Part shown: positions 17,360 to 27,400 of the stretch, piece after piece
Numbering within the stretch: position 1 is the first letter of the stretch
Layout: each line of letters opens with the position of its first letter
Source of the DNA: Solirubrum puertoriconensis
GTDB lineage: Bacteria > Bacteroidota > Bacteroidia > Cytophagales > Hymenobacteraceae
NCBI RefSeq assembly: GCF_001483135.1
Contig: NZ_LNAL01000005.1
Coordinates: forward strand, 62,001 to 126,000
Length of the DNA stretch: 64,000 nt
Reading direction: 5' to 3'
Program-made: the position numbers and the translations under genes
Notes under the pieces: model-generated
Told to the model about the DNA's origin: nothing
The model's database searches: none
The model's input: the letters and a program-made list of their open reading frames with translations, nothing else

Positions 17360-17401
17360 GCGCCCCGGCTTTCCCCCGTCATCCATCTACCCTTTTCGCT
17401 T

Positions 17402-18835
17402 ATGCAACGTTTCCCTAAGCTGCTGCTGCTGGCTATGCTGGCGGCAGCAACCGGCACCTCATTGACCAGCTGCGAGGACAACAACGACAACGCCCCGGGC
17501 GTCGAGCAGCCCAGCGGCCCGACCGACTCAGCGGGCCGGGTAATCCTAAGCGGAGAGATCACCGCCAGCCGAACCCTGAAGGCAAGCGAAAAGTACCTGC
17601 TGCAGGGCTTCGTGTACGTCCGCAGCGGCGCCACCCTGACCATTGAGCCCGGCACGAAGATCTTCGGCGACCAGGCCAGCAAGGGCACGCTCATCATCGA
17701 CAAGGGGGCCAGGATCCAAGCGGTGGGCACCGCCGCCAACCCCATCGTGTTCACCTCGGCCAAAGCCCCGGGCACGCGCAACTACGGCGACTGGGGCGGG
17801 GTGGTGCTGATCGGCTCCGCGCCAATCAACCAATCCCTGAGCACCCAGCCCGAGGGCGGCATCGGCGGCACTTTCGGCGGCACCAACCCGACCGATAATT
17901 CCGGCACGCTCAAGTACGTGCGCATCGAGTTCGCCGGCATTCCCCTCTCGTCCGGCGCCAACAGCGAAATCAACGGCCTGACCCTCTACGGAGTGGGCTC
18001 GGGCACGCAGATTGACTACGTGCAGGTGTCTTACTCCGGTGACGACTCCTTTGAGTGGTTTGGCGGCACGGCCAACGCCAAGCACCTGGTGGCCTTCCGC
18101 GGCTTCGACGATGACTTCGACACCGACTTTGGCTTCACGGGCAAGGTGCAGTACGCCCTGTCCCTGCGCGACCCGCAGTACGCCGACCAATCGGGTTCGA
18201 ACGGCTTTGAGTCGGACAACTTCAACCCCGGCACCCCGGCCACCGGCGACAACGCCGGCCTGCCCCTGACGGCGCCGGTGTTCAGCAACGTAAGCGTGTT
18301 TGTAACCGGCGGTACGCCGCCGGCCAGCCAGCAGTCCGGCAGCGGGGTCTACCAATCGGCCCTGCACCTGCGCCGCAACACGGCCATCAGCATCTTCAAC
18401 GCCGTATTCGTCGGCTACCCCGAGGGCCTGCGCCTCGACGGCACCCCAACCTGGGCCAACCTGCGCGGCGGGGAGCTGGACCTGCGCGGCGTCACCCTGG
18501 CTAACGTGACCCGGCCGCTGCGCGCGGCCAACAATACTACCGGTGATGCCTTCACCGACAGCGACGTGGAAAACTGGTTTAACGGTGCCGGCAAAAACAA
18601 CGCCGTGGTCAGCGCCGCCAACCTCGGTACCCTGGGCCTGAATGCCGCTCAGTTCACCCTGAACGCGCCGGGTTTGCTGCTGCAGGGCAGCTCCCCGCTG
18701 CTCACCGGGGCGGTGTTCACGGGCAAGGCCAGCGACGCCTTCTTTGACAAGGTTAGCTACCGCGGTGCCTTCGGCGCCAGCGACAACTGGGCCCAGGGCT
18801 GGACCAACTTCGATCCGCAGAATACCGTCTACTAA
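17402..18835 (+). CDS. Beta-helix-like surface lipoprotein, partner of the TonB receptor
   Basis: 477-residue lipoprotein with lipobox LTSC followed by an acidic EDNNDN spacer typical of surface-exported Bacteroidetes lipoproteins. The body has parallel beta-helix character (YVRSGATLTIEPGTKIFGD, GTLIIDKGARIQAVGTAANPIVFTSA) and contains the conserved NYGDWGGVVLIG and SGDDSFEWFGG segments of a family often encoded beside TonB receptors. It probably binds ligand or surface polymer for the upstream receptor. A strong terminator follows its stop, closing the two-gene operon. Confidence 0.75.
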   Translation: MQRFPKLLLLAMLAAATGTSLTSCEDNNDNAPGVEQPSGPTDSAGRVILSGEITASRTLKASEKYLLQGFVYVRSGATLTIEPGTKIFGDQASKGTLIIDKGARIQAVGTAANPIVFTSAKAPGTRNYGDWGGVVLIGSAPINQSLSTQPEGGIGGTFGGTNPTDNSGTLKYVRIEFAGIPLSSGANSEINGLTLYGVGSGTQIDYVQVSYSGDDSFEWFGGTANAKHLVAFRGFDDDFDTDFGFTGKVQYALSLRDPQYADQSGSNGFESDNFNPGTPATGDNAGLPLTAPVFSNVSVFVTGGTPPASQQSGSGVYQSALHLRRNTAISIFNAVFVGYPEGLRLDGTPTWANLRGGELDLRGVTLANVTRPLRAANNTTGDAFTDSDVENWFNGAGKNNAVVSAANLGTLGLNAAQFTLNAPGLLLQGSSPLLTGAVFTGKASDAFFDKVSYRGAFGASDNWAQGWTNFDPQNTVY

Positions 18836-18860
18836 CCCGCGCCATCGGCCGCAAAGAAAA

Positions 18861-18893
18861 AACCGGGGCTGCTGTTCAGCCCCGGTTTTTTTG
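18861..18893 (+). terminator. Intrinsic terminator
   Basis: AACCGGGGCTG (18861-18871), loop CTGTT and CAGCCCCGGTT (18877-18887), followed by a run of T. It closes the TonB receptor/lipoprotein operon. Confidence 0.9.
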
Positions 18894-18918
18894 GCCCGTC
18901 TGCTTACGTTTCACCTTT

Positions 18919-19722
18919 ATGCTGCGACTGCTGGTGTTGGTGGCCGCCGATCAGCCCCCGGCCTACCTGGCAACCTATTTCCGTTGGCTTACTGCTCCCG
19001 CGGGCGGGCGGGCGGTTGTGCTGCCGCTGCCAACCGATCTGGAGCCGCTAAGTAACCCGCTGCGCGCTTCCGCGGCTTTGAAAGAGGCTTTTGCCGGGGA
19101 GCCGGCCGGGACGGCGCAGGTGGCAGACTGGCCGGCGGGACTGCCGTTCATGACCGCGCTGCAGTACTTGCTTGAGCAGCACCGGGCCAGTGCAATCGTG
19201 CTGGGCAGCCCCTTCACCGGCCAGACGATGGCGGCGAAAGTAGAGCTTACGCCGACGCTGAGCATACTGGTGCGCCCGCCTTGTCCCGTCCTGGTCATGC
19301 CGCTCGGAAAGAGCTTTGCCGGGCAGCCGTCGCGAGCCGTGCTGGCCGTTAGCAACGGCCGGGCACTGGTGCACCCATGGATTGGGGCCACCGCCCGGGA
19401 TCTGCTGCGGGGCTGGAGCCCCGGCATTCGCCTGCTGCAGCTCAGTACCCTGCGTTGCCGCGCGGCCGTCGGCGAGCCCGCCTGCGTGTGGAAAACCGTG
19501 CTGCCGGAAAAGTCGGGCTTGCCCCCCCTGGAGGCGCAGGCCGCCCAGCCCGGCAAGCGGGTGGAGGGCCTGCTTGCCACGGCGGAGCACCAGCAGGCCG
19601 GCCTGCTGGTGCTGCTGCTCCGCGCGCGGGACCAGACGCACCTGCCGCTTACCCGGCGCGATACCATCCACGTTGCCCTCCAGGCCCCGGTACCAACCCT
19701 GCTGCTGCCCACGCTGCCATAA
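18919..19722 (+). CDS. UspA-like protein
   Basis: 267-residue soluble protein resembling a tandem universal-stress-protein: it starts with a hydrophobic strand (MLRLLVLVAADQPP) and has RASAIVLGSPFTGQ, RPPCPVLVMPLG and a second similar block ending HVALQAPVPTLLLP, equivalent to the strand pattern VPVLVVP. The usual nucleotide-binding GxxG(x9)GS signature is not clear, so ATP binding is doubtful. The assignment rests on strand pattern only and is tentative. Confidence 0.5.
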   Translation: MLRLLVLVAADQPPAYLATYFRWLTAPAGGRAVVLPLPTDLEPLSNPLRASAALKEAFAGEPAGTAQVADWPAGLPFMTALQYLLEQHRASAIVLGSPFTGQTMAAKVELTPTLSILVRPPCPVLVMPLGKSFAGQPSRAVLAVSNGRALVHPWIGATARDLLRGWSPGIRLLQLSTLRCRAAVGEPACVWKTVLPEKSGLPPLEAQAAQPGKRVEGLLATAEHQQAGLLVLLLRARDQTHLPLTRRDTIHVALQAPVPTLLLPTLP

Positions 19723-20124
19723 AACGGTCCATTCCTCGCTGCCCAGTGAAATGACGACTAAGCACGGTCAAAAGTAACGCACGTATAATGTCGCATTAAA
19801 GCCCAGCACCCAGCTGCGCCGGAATTTTGCCGGTAGTGAAGTGAATGCCCGTAGGTGCTTGCGCGACGCTTTTGCCCGGACCTTTCTGCCTTACCTCCGC
19901 AGCGCAGACGCGCCGCGGCAGCTTTCCGAAAGTGCGCAGCGTCAGATACTGTGTTCGAAAGCAAATAAAAAACCTAGCCCTTCGGCTAGGTTAGTGTAAA
20001 GTGAGTGACGGCTAATGGGTGAAGAATAGCTGGTACTGGCCGCCTCGATTCGGTCCGTTTTTTTCAGTGTTCGAGTTAAATATTTGGTCCGAACTTTTAC
20101 CCAGCCTCCCCCTTCCACCCTGAA
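19723..20124. other. Intergenic region
   Basis: About 400 bp between the convergent UspA-like and SDR genes. I see no coding signal. It contains the terminator of the minus-strand operon (19961-19992); the remainder shows no clear repeat or promoter. Confidence 0.6.
19961..19992 (-). terminator. Intrinsic terminator of the efflux/oxidoreductase operon
   Basis: The stem AACCTAGCC (19971-19979) with GGCTAGGTT (19984-19992) and loop CTTC is preceded on the plus strand by an A-rich stretch, giving a T-rich tail on the minus strand. Confidence 0.8.
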
Positions 20125-20991
20125 TTAGTCAGCATGCGCGAGTCCGGTCGATAGCTCACTAAAAGCCGTGGCGTCGGCGATGAGTTGCCGTCCTTTGGCG
20201 GTAATGCCCTCGACCGCATCTGTGCCGGCGACCCAGCGCTTGGGCGGTTGCTCCATATCCACGACCGTGACGAACACCGCCGCCAGCTTCTTCCGGTCGC
20301 CCGGCTCGTTCCCGTTGAACGCCTTTACGCTGGCAGTACTTTGTTCGGTGGCTTCCGCGTAGTCCTCGATGGCAATATCGGGGAAGACCGTGCGGCCGCG
20401 GTCTTTCGGGGGCTTGGTACGGAAGGCCCCCGGCTCGACAATGGTGGTAGTGATACCAAAGGGCGCTACTTCAGGTGCCAAGGATTCCATCCACCCTTCC
20501 AGCGCAAACTTCGAGGCCGAGAAGATGGAAACGAAGGGCGCGCCCACGATGCCCAGCAGGGCACTGACGGTGACGACATGCCCGCTACGCTGCGCCCGCA
20601 TCACCGGCAGGACTGCCCGGGTGATGTTAAGCGTCCCGAAGAAGTTGACTTCCATCTGGGCTCGCACCTGCTCCGGGGACAGCGTCTCGAAAAAGCCGGT
20701 GTAGAACCGGCCGGCGTTGTTAATCAGCACGTCGATGCGCCCAAAACGGTCCAGGGCCTGGCCAACGGCGGCATCGACTGCCGCCAGGTCGGTAACGTCT
20801 AGAGGAAGCGGGAGCAACCGCTCGTGCTCCCCGACCTCATCCGTCACCGCGGCGGCGTCACGGGCAGTGGCCACGACGTAGTGCCCCGCTTCCAGCGCGG
20901 CCGTGACCAAGTCGCTGCCGATGCCGCGCCCTGCGCCGGTGACAAACCAGACCTTCTGACCCGGCAGGGCCTCTTTTTCCTGTGTGCTCAT
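20125..20991 (-). CDS. Short-chain dehydrogenase/reductase with Tyr-to-Phe active site
   Basis: 288-residue classical SDR with a Rossmann fold. The cofactor motif TGAGRGIG is at residues 18-25, NNAG at 91-94 and the catalytic-site Ser at about 143 (VTVSALLG). The normally invariant YxxxK motif reads FSASK (Phe157, Lys161); the codon is TTC. The rest of the protein, including the PGAFRT loop, is intact. Without the catalytic Tyr it may have lost or altered redox activity, or act as a binding protein. It is the last gene before the terminator at 19961-19992, 32 bp after the F420/NADP-type oxidoreductase gene. Confidence 0.85.
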   Translation of the reverse strand: MSTQEKEALPGQKVWFVTGAGRGIGSDLVTAALEAGHYVVATARDAAAVTDEVGEHERLLPLPLDVTDLAAVDAAVGQALDRFGRIDVLINNAGRFYTGFFETLSPEQVRAQMEVNFFGTLNITRAVLPVMRAQRSGHVVTVSALLGIVGAPFVSIFSASKFALEGWMESLAPEVAPFGITTTIVEPGAFRTKPPKDRGRTVFPDIAIEDYAEATEQSTASVKAFNGNEPGDRKKLAAVFVTVVDMEQPPKRWVAGTDAVEGITAKGRQLIADATAFSELSTGLAHAD

Positions 20992-21023
20992 GATGTTGTC
21001 CTTTTTTTATCTACGTGTTACGT

Positions 21024-21800
21024 TCAACGTCCGCTCTGGTGCTGCTGGGCGTTCTGCAGGACCGAGCGCTCGATGGCCACGATGGCTTTGTGCGTCCGTT
21101 CAACCTCGGGTAGCCGAAAAATCTCCGTGAAAACCCGCTCGCGCTCCTGGGCCATCACGTCTGGGTTGGCCAGGGCCAGCGCTTTCACCAGCTCCGGAGC
21201 CGTGAGTTCGGTGCAATAGGCGGGCGTGCCGGGCTGCTGTCGCCAGGAGTCGGCCAGGCTGCCGGCGTCCACCGCGTCAAAACCAATGTCGTTGCTCAGC
21301 GTCGTGAGCACCTGCTTGGCCCGCTGGTCGTCGCCGGCCAGGGCTAGGGCCAGGCGGCCGGGCGTGCCAGGGGGCGTGCCGCCGGTGGCAATCGTCTCGG
21401 CCAGCAGGTTATTGAGGAACTTGGTAACGGGGCGGCCCAATTGCTCCGCCACCCACAGGCCCTCCACCTGGCCCTGCTCCAGCGCCTCGATGCGGCCGTC
21501 GCGGAAGGGGATGTAGTTGCCGGTGTCCGCCACAATGACGTCGGCGGGCAAGGACCGGAACAGGTCTTGCAGGTCTTGGGGCAGGGCCGCCAGCACGTTG
21601 AAGTTCAAGCTGGAAACCAACACATCGACGCCTTGTCCGACTTCTTGTAGGGTGGCGGGGGCAGCGCCCAGCGCCTGCGCCATGCGGGCCAATTCCTCCG
21701 GCGGGCGAGTATTGGTCACTTTTACCTGGTGGCCGGCGGCAACTAAGTGCTTGGCTAGGGGAGCACCGACGAAACCGATGCCAATGATGCCGATTTTCAT
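21024..21800 (-). CDS. NADP/F420-binding oxidoreductase-like protein
   Basis: 258-residue protein with an N-terminal Rossmann motif GIGFVG (residues 6-11) and MKIGIIGIGFVGAPLAKHLVAAGHQV, as in NADPH-dependent F420 reductase-like and 6-phosphogluconate dehydrogenase-like proteins. Further features are VIVADTGNYIPFRDGR and a C-terminal helical part. In Bacteroidetes, proteins of this group usually act as NAD(P)-dependent reductases of unknown substrate. It sits between arsR-2 (56 bp upstream) and the SDR gene in the same probable operon. Confidence 0.75.
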   Translation of the reverse strand: MKIGIIGIGFVGAPLAKHLVAAGHQVKVTNTRPPEELARMAQALGAAPATLQEVGQGVDVLVSSLNFNVLAALPQDLQDLFRSLPADVIVADTGNYIPFRDGRIEALEQGQVEGLWVAEQLGRPVTKFLNNLLAETIATGGTPPGTPGRLALALAGDDQRAKQVLTTLSNDIGFDAVDAGSLADSWRQQPGTPAYCTELTAPELVKALALANPDVMAQERERVFTEIFRLPEVERTHKAIVAIERSVLQNAQQHQSGR

Positions 21801-21856
21801 GGGAGTAAGAAGTAAGTGAAACAGTTAGTGAGTGGGTGCAACGGCTGCCGTCGTGG

Positions 21857-22138
21857 TCACGAATGAGGCTTTAGCCCTTGTAGAAAGCTTTCCAGTTCTT
21901 GCAGCTTGATAGGATTGATGACCAGGTATACACAGCGCCCTTCCTTGCGCGACTCGACCAGGCCCGACTCGACCAGGGCTTTGACGTGCTGCGACATGGA
22001 GGGCTGGCTGATGGGCACCAGCTCGAAGAGCTGAGCGCAGCCTACTTGCTGGCTGCTCTGGGCGATGCCTTGCAGCAGGTGCAGGCGGTTGGGGTCGCTC
22101 AGGGACTTGGCGAGCTTAACTAAGGACGTGGTATTCAC
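21857..22138 (-). CDS. ArsR-family regulator (copy 2)
   Basis: 93-residue winged-helix repressor of the ArsR family: KLAKSLSDPNRLHLLQGIAQ, recognition helix ISQPSMSQHVKALVESGLVESRKEGR and a C-terminal dimer helix. The CVC metal motif of classical ArsR is absent; one Cys lies at the same site (VGCAQLF) and a second in the wing (GRCVYL). It is clearly paralogous to the gene at 29005-29292. It lies inside the operon, between nitroreductase and the F420/NADP-type oxidoreductase, so it may be an internal regulator of the distal genes. Confidence 0.88.
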   Translation of the reverse strand: MNTTSLVKLAKSLSDPNRLHLLQGIAQSSQQVGCAQLFELVPISQPSMSQHVKALVESGLVESRKEGRCVYLVINPIKLQELESFLQGLKPHS

Positions 22139-22200
22139 AAGAAAGGGGTGGGAAGATAGCGAGAGGGGTACGCAGCGGCAGCGGGGCCACGCCCTGGGCG

Positions 22201-22917
22201 TTAGCTGTGAAAAACGACCGAGTTGGTCAGCGGGTCGCGGCGCGACTCGCGGTAGTAGTGCAAGGCAGTAGGGTCGACGTAGCCAAACGAGATGCCGAAC
22301 AGGAGCTTCAGTTCGGCCGGTACGTGCAGTACTTCCCGGATGGTAGCGGCGAAGTAGCCCAGCGCCGTTTGCGGCACGCCCCCTAGCCCGTGGTCGGTCA
22401 GCGACAGCAAAAACGTTTGGCCATACATGCCGACGTCGCCTGCCACGCGCACATTATCCCCGACCGAGGGCATGAACAAAAACGCCGCCTGGGGTGCCCC
22501 GAAAAACGTGTAGTTCAGCTCAGCGGCGGCCCGGCGCCCGGCCTCGTCTTCGCGCGCCACGCCCAGGCTGCCATAATAGTGCTTGCCCTCCTCCTGCGCC
22601 CGCTCCTGAAAACGGCCGCGAAAATCGCTCATAGCAAAGGAAAAATCGGGCGTGTGGTGGCCGGCAGCATTGGCCGCTAGAATGGCGGCTGACAGCTCCT
22701 GTAGTTTAGCGCCCGTCACGATGTGCGTCACCCAGGGCTGGGTGTTGGAGTTGGAGGGAGCCTGCTGGGCATCGTCCAGCACCGCGTTGATGACATCAGC
22801 CGGTACCGGCTTGGGCAAAAACTTTCGGTACGAGGTGCGCAGGCGCACGACCTCCTGAAAGGAGTGGCCGGCGCGTTCGGACGGGCGGGCGTTTTCGGCT
22901 AGCATGGGAGTTTCCAT
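22201..22917 (-). CDS. Nitroreductase family protein
   Basis: 238-residue FMN-dependent nitroreductase. The N-terminal RTSYRKFLPKPVPADVINAVLDDAQQAPSNSNTQPW holds the phosphate-binding RxSxRxF region and the conserved APSNSNTQPW motif. Later LLSLTDHGLGGVPQTALGYF and KLLFGISFGYVDP are the usual C-terminal motifs. Such enzymes reduce nitroaromatics, quinones or other electrophiles with NAD(P)H. It is 58 bp downstream of the efflux outer-membrane gene, suggesting joint detoxification by chemical reduction and export. Confidence 0.9.
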   Translation of the reverse strand: METPMLAENARPSERAGHSFQEVVRLRTSYRKFLPKPVPADVINAVLDDAQQAPSNSNTQPWVTHIVTGAKLQELSAAILAANAAGHHTPDFSFAMSDFRGRFQERAQEEGKHYYGSLGVAREDEAGRRAAAELNYTFFGAPQAAFLFMPSVGDNVRVAGDVGMYGQTFLLSLTDHGLGGVPQTALGYFAATIREVLHVPAELKLLFGISFGYVDPTALHYYRESRRDPLTNSVVFHS

Positions 22918-22975
22918 AAAGTAGGTTCAATGAGTTCCGGTAAGAAAAGGAGAACTGGCGGGTGGCTGGTTCAAC

Positions 22976-24406
22976 CTACTGCCAGCCGCCCCCCACGGCC
23001 CGGTACAGCTCCACGTTGGCTTCGAGCTGGGTGCGCTTGAGCGAGGCCAACTCCAGCTCGCTTTGCAGGGCGTTGCTTTGGGCCGTGATGACTTCGAGGT
23101 AGCTCGCCAGGCCGCTGCCGAACAGCAGGTTGGCGTTCTTGGTGGCCTCACGCAGCGTCCACACGCGGTCGGTGGCCAGGACCTGTTGGGTCTGGGTGCG
23201 CTCGACCTGCCCGAGGGCATCCGACACCTCGCTCACGGCCACCAGCACCTGCTGCCGGAACTGGATGACGGTCCGCTCCCGCTCAATCTGGGCCTGCTGG
23301 TACTGGGTGCGCAAGGCCCCACGCTGAAACAGCGGCTGCGTGAGTCCCCCGAAGGCGGTACCGAACAGGGAAGCCGGCAAACTAAACCAGTTGCTGGCCT
23401 GAAAAGCGTTTAGGCCGCCTTGGGCCGTGATGGTCAGCGCGGGGTAGAGCTGGGCCTTGGTGTAGCCCACCGTGGCATTGGCGCGGTCCAAGGCCAGCTC
23501 GGCGCTGCGCACATCGGGCCGCCGGGCCAGGAGCGCGGCTGGCACCCCGGCCGCGGCCACCACGGGCACCTGCAGAGCCAGCAGGTTGCCGGTGCGGCGG
23601 ATGTCGCCAGGCAGGCGCCCGGCCAGGATGCTCAGGGCGTCTTCCTGCACCGTGATGGCCTGCTCCAGTTGCGGCACAAGCCCGGCCGCCGTCAGGCGCT
23701 GCGCTTCCACCTGCTGCACGGCCAGAACCGTGACCTGACCCGCCGTGAATTGAAGCCGAGTGAAGCGCAAGGTGCTGTCAGTGAGGGCCACGTTGCGCCG
23801 GGCTACTTCCAATTGGGTATCCAGCATCAGCAGGTTGTAGTAGCCCTGGGCCACTTGCGCCACCACCTGGGTTTGCACGGCCTTGCGGGCTTCCTGACTT
23901 TGCAGGTAGGCCGCCAGGGCTTCCTGCTTGCGGCTGCGGATTTTGCCCCAGATGTCGGCTTCCCAGCTTAGGGCCGCCGCCAAGTTGTAGTCCTCGATGT
24001 GCTTGGCCCCGAGAAACTGGGTGAGGGAAATGCCGTTCAAGCTGTTGCCCGAAGGCCGGTTGGTGGTCACGCCCGCTTGTAGCGTGGCGGCCGGCAGGTA
24101 GGCCAGGCGAGCCTGCCGGAGGGTGGCCTGGGCCGAGGCGATGTTCTGGATGGCCAGCTGCAAGTCGTTGTTGCGCACAGTGGCGCTGTCGAGTAACTGC
24201 TGCAAGGCCGGCTCGGTGAAGAAGCTCCGCCACGGCAGGCTCCCTACTGAGGTCGTATCCGCGTTTGGGGCGGTGCGGTACGTGGCCGGCAAGGGCAACG
24301 TGGGCAACGGCACGTCTTTCGAGACCTTACACGAGGCGGCCAGGACCAGCAGAGAAACGAGCCCCAGCGCCAGGCGGCGCCAGGGGGTAGTAGAAATAGT
24401 AGTCAT
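22976..24406 (-). CDS. RND efflux outer-membrane lipoprotein (TolC/OprM type)
   Basis: 476-residue outer-membrane factor. ATG 24406 is chosen because a lipoprotein signal (LVLAASC) follows; the longer frame is out of place. Two OEP repeats are present, with SWEADIWGKIRSRKQEALAAYLQSQEARKA and later LLARRPDVRSAELALDRANATVGYTKAQLYPALTITAQGG, the typical OprM-class signature. It is the outer-membrane channel for the adjacent RND pump and starts 4 bp after the pump gene's stop. Confidence 0.92.
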   Translation of the reverse strand: MTTISTTPWRRLALGLVSLLVLAASCKVSKDVPLPTLPLPATYRTAPNADTTSVGSLPWRSFFTEPALQQLLDSATVRNNDLQLAIQNIASAQATLRQARLAYLPAATLQAGVTTNRPSGNSLNGISLTQFLGAKHIEDYNLAAALSWEADIWGKIRSRKQEALAAYLQSQEARKAVQTQVVAQVAQGYYNLLMLDTQLEVARRNVALTDSTLRFTRLQFTAGQVTVLAVQQVEAQRLTAAGLVPQLEQAITVQEDALSILAGRLPGDIRRTGNLLALQVPVVAAAGVPAALLARRPDVRSAELALDRANATVGYTKAQLYPALTITAQGGLNAFQASNWFSLPASLFGTAFGGLTQPLFQRGALRTQYQQAQIERERTVIQFRQQVLVAVSEVSDALGQVERTQTQQVLATDRVWTLREATKNANLLFGSGLASYLEVITAQSNALQSELELASLKRTQLEANVELYRAVGGGWQ

Positions 24407-24410
24407 GGGG

Positions 24411-27400
24411 TTAACTAGCTGTGGCGTGGGCCAGCACCCGGGCCGGCTCGGCCGGGGCGGGGTGGGGCATGCCACTGAGGCGCTCGTTCAAACGTTGGAA
24501 AATCACGAATAGCAGCGGGATGAAAAACAAACCCAGCAGCACGCCCGTGAGCATGCCACCGGCGGCCCCGATGCTGATGGAGTGGTTGCCTTGCGCTGAA
24601 GGGCCCTGCGCGCCCATCATGGGTAGCATACCGGCTATAAAGGCCAGCGAGGTCATCAGGATGGGGCGTAGGCGCGAGGCCGAGGCATTCAGGGCGGCCC
24701 GCACTAGCGGCTCGCCCGCGTGGCGACGCTGCAGGGCAAACTCCACGATAAGGATGGCGTTCTTGGCCAGCAGGCCGATGAGCATAATCAGAGCCACCTG
24801 CACGTAGATGTTGTTGGTGATACCGGCAAAGCCGATGGCGGCAAACACGCCTACCATGCCCGCCGGCAGCGAGAGCAGCACGGCAAACGGCAGAATGTAG
24901 CTTTCATACTGGGCCGCCAGCAGGAAGTACACGAACACCAGGCACATCAGAAAGACGACGGTCGACTGACTGCCCGACGAAGTTTCCTCGCGGGTCAGAC
25001 CCGAAAACTCGTAGGTGTAGCCCGAGGGCAGGTGCCGCGCGGCCACTGCCTCCACCGCCCGAATGGCGTCGCCGGAGCTGTAGCCCGGCTTAGGCACGGC
25101 ATTGATGGTCAGGGAATTGAAAAGATTGAAGCGCGAGGCCGTTTCCGGCCCGAACACCCGCTTAAGGCGCACCAGTGTGCGTAGGGGCACCATCTCGCCC
25201 CGGTCGTTTTTCACGAAGGCCCCGTTGAGCGCCGTCAGGTCGGCCCGGTTGCCCTGTTCGGCCTGCACAATCACGCGGTAATACTTGCCGAAGCGATTGA
25301 AGTCCGAGGCCTGGGCGCTGCCGAAGTAGGCCTGCATGGTTTGCAGTACGGCTTTCACGCTCACGCCCAACTGGGCCGCTTTCACCTCGTCTACCTCGGC
25401 TTCCAACTGCGGGAAGTCGGCCCGGAAGGAGGTGAAGGCGACGCCAATGGCGGGCTGCTTCATCAGCTCGCCGATAAACTCTTGCCCCACCTGCCCAAGT
25501 TTAGGCAGCGGGCCGCCATTCCGGTCTTGCAACACCATTTCCAGGCCTTCCACGTTGCCGAAGCCCGGCACGGTGGGCGTGGTAAACACGAAGGTATCGG
25601 CTCCTTTAATCGCCGCCGCCTTTTCGCGCATGGTCGCCATAATGGCGTTGATGTCCTGCACTGCTCCGCGCTCCTGGATGGGCTTGAGGATGACGAACAG
25701 GGTAATAGCCGACGAGCTGCTTGATGAGGTCAGAATGTTGAAGCCCGAGAGCAGATTGATTTTGTCGACGGCCGGCATAGCCAGCAGTTGCTGCTCAATC
25801 TGCTGGGCAATCTGGTTGGAGCGGTCCAGGGACGAGCCCGCCGGCAGCGCCATCGAGATGGCCACAAAGCCCTGGTCTTCGGAGGGGATAAAGGCCGAGG
25901 GCGTGCGCTTGGCCAGCCAGCCGGTGAGCACAACTACCAGCACCAGGCTACTCAGGCCCACCCACTTGTGGCGCACCAGAAACTTGATGCTGCCTACGTA
26001 GCGGTCGGTGAGCCGCTCGAAGCTGCGGTTGAAGCCGGCAAAAAAGCGGATCTTGAACGTGCTGGGCGTGGGGTGCTCCCCGTCGTGCTCGTGCGGGCTA
26101 TGCTTGAGAAACAGGGCCGCCAGAGCCGGGCTCAGCGTCAGCGCGTTCACGGCCGAGATGAGAATGGCAATGGCCATCGTAAAGGCAAACTGCCGGTAGA
26201 ATACCCCGGTCGAACCTTCCAGAAAGCCCACCGGCAGGAACACGGCAGCCATGACCAGGGTAATCGAAATAATGGCCCCGGTAATCTCGCTCATGGCGCT
26301 GGTGGTGGCTGATTTCACCGAGTGGCCGCCCTCTTCGAGCTTGCTGTGCACGGCCTCGACCACCACAATGGCATCATCGACCACGATGCCAATGGCCAGC
26401 ACCAGGGCAAAGAGGGTGAGCAGGTTAATGGAAAAGCCCACCAACTGCATGAAGAAGAACGTGCCCACGATGGCCACCGGCACGGCAATGGCCGGAATCA
26501 GGGTGGAGCGGAAATCCTGCAGGAACAGGTACACCACCAGAAACACCAGGATGAAGGCCTCGATGAGGGTGTGTTCCACTTGCTCGATGGAGGCGTCCAG
26601 CGCCGTTTTGGTGCTGTACATCGTTTGCTGCTTGATACCCTTGGGCAGGTTTTTTTCCAGCTTCTGCATGGTCTTCGCCACGGCAATCTGCAGCTCGTTG
26701 GCATTGGAGCCCGCTGACTGGAACACCCCGATATTAATGCCCGGCTTACCCGAAACCCGGACGTGGCTGTTATAAGTAGTCGAGCCCAGCTCGACCCGGG
26801 CCACGTCCTTGAGGCGCAGCATCGAGCCGTCAGCATTGGCCCGGAGTATCACGTTTTCGTAGTCCAGGGGCTGGGTGCGCTTGCCTTTGAACTTGATGAC
26901 GTATTCGAACGCTTCCTGGCTGCTTTCGCCCAGGCGACCGGGGGCGGCCTCCAGATTCTTGTCCTGAATGGCAGCCATCACTTCGCCTGGGGTGAGGTTG
27001 TAGCTGGCCAACTGGGCTGGCTTGAGCCAGATGCGCATGGAATAGGCGCGGTTGCCGCCGAACAGCGCCGTCGACCCGACGCCCGGAATGCGCTTGAGCT
27101 CGGGCACCAGGTTGATTTGGGCGTAGTTGTCCAGAAACGTCTGGTCGTACTGCTTGGGGTCCTCGGAGTAGAGGTTGAGCAGCACGACAAAGCTGGTCTG
27201 CTGCTTGGCTACCGTCACGCCCTGCTGCACCACTTCGGCCGGCAGCTGGCTGGTAGCCTGCGCCACGCGGTTCTGCACGTTCACGGCCGCCTGGTCGGGG
27301 TCGGTGCCCTGCTGGAAGTTGACGGCGATGACCAGCGAGCCGTCGTTGCTGGCCGTCGAGCTCATGTACATCATGTGCTCGACGCCGTTGATGGACTCTT

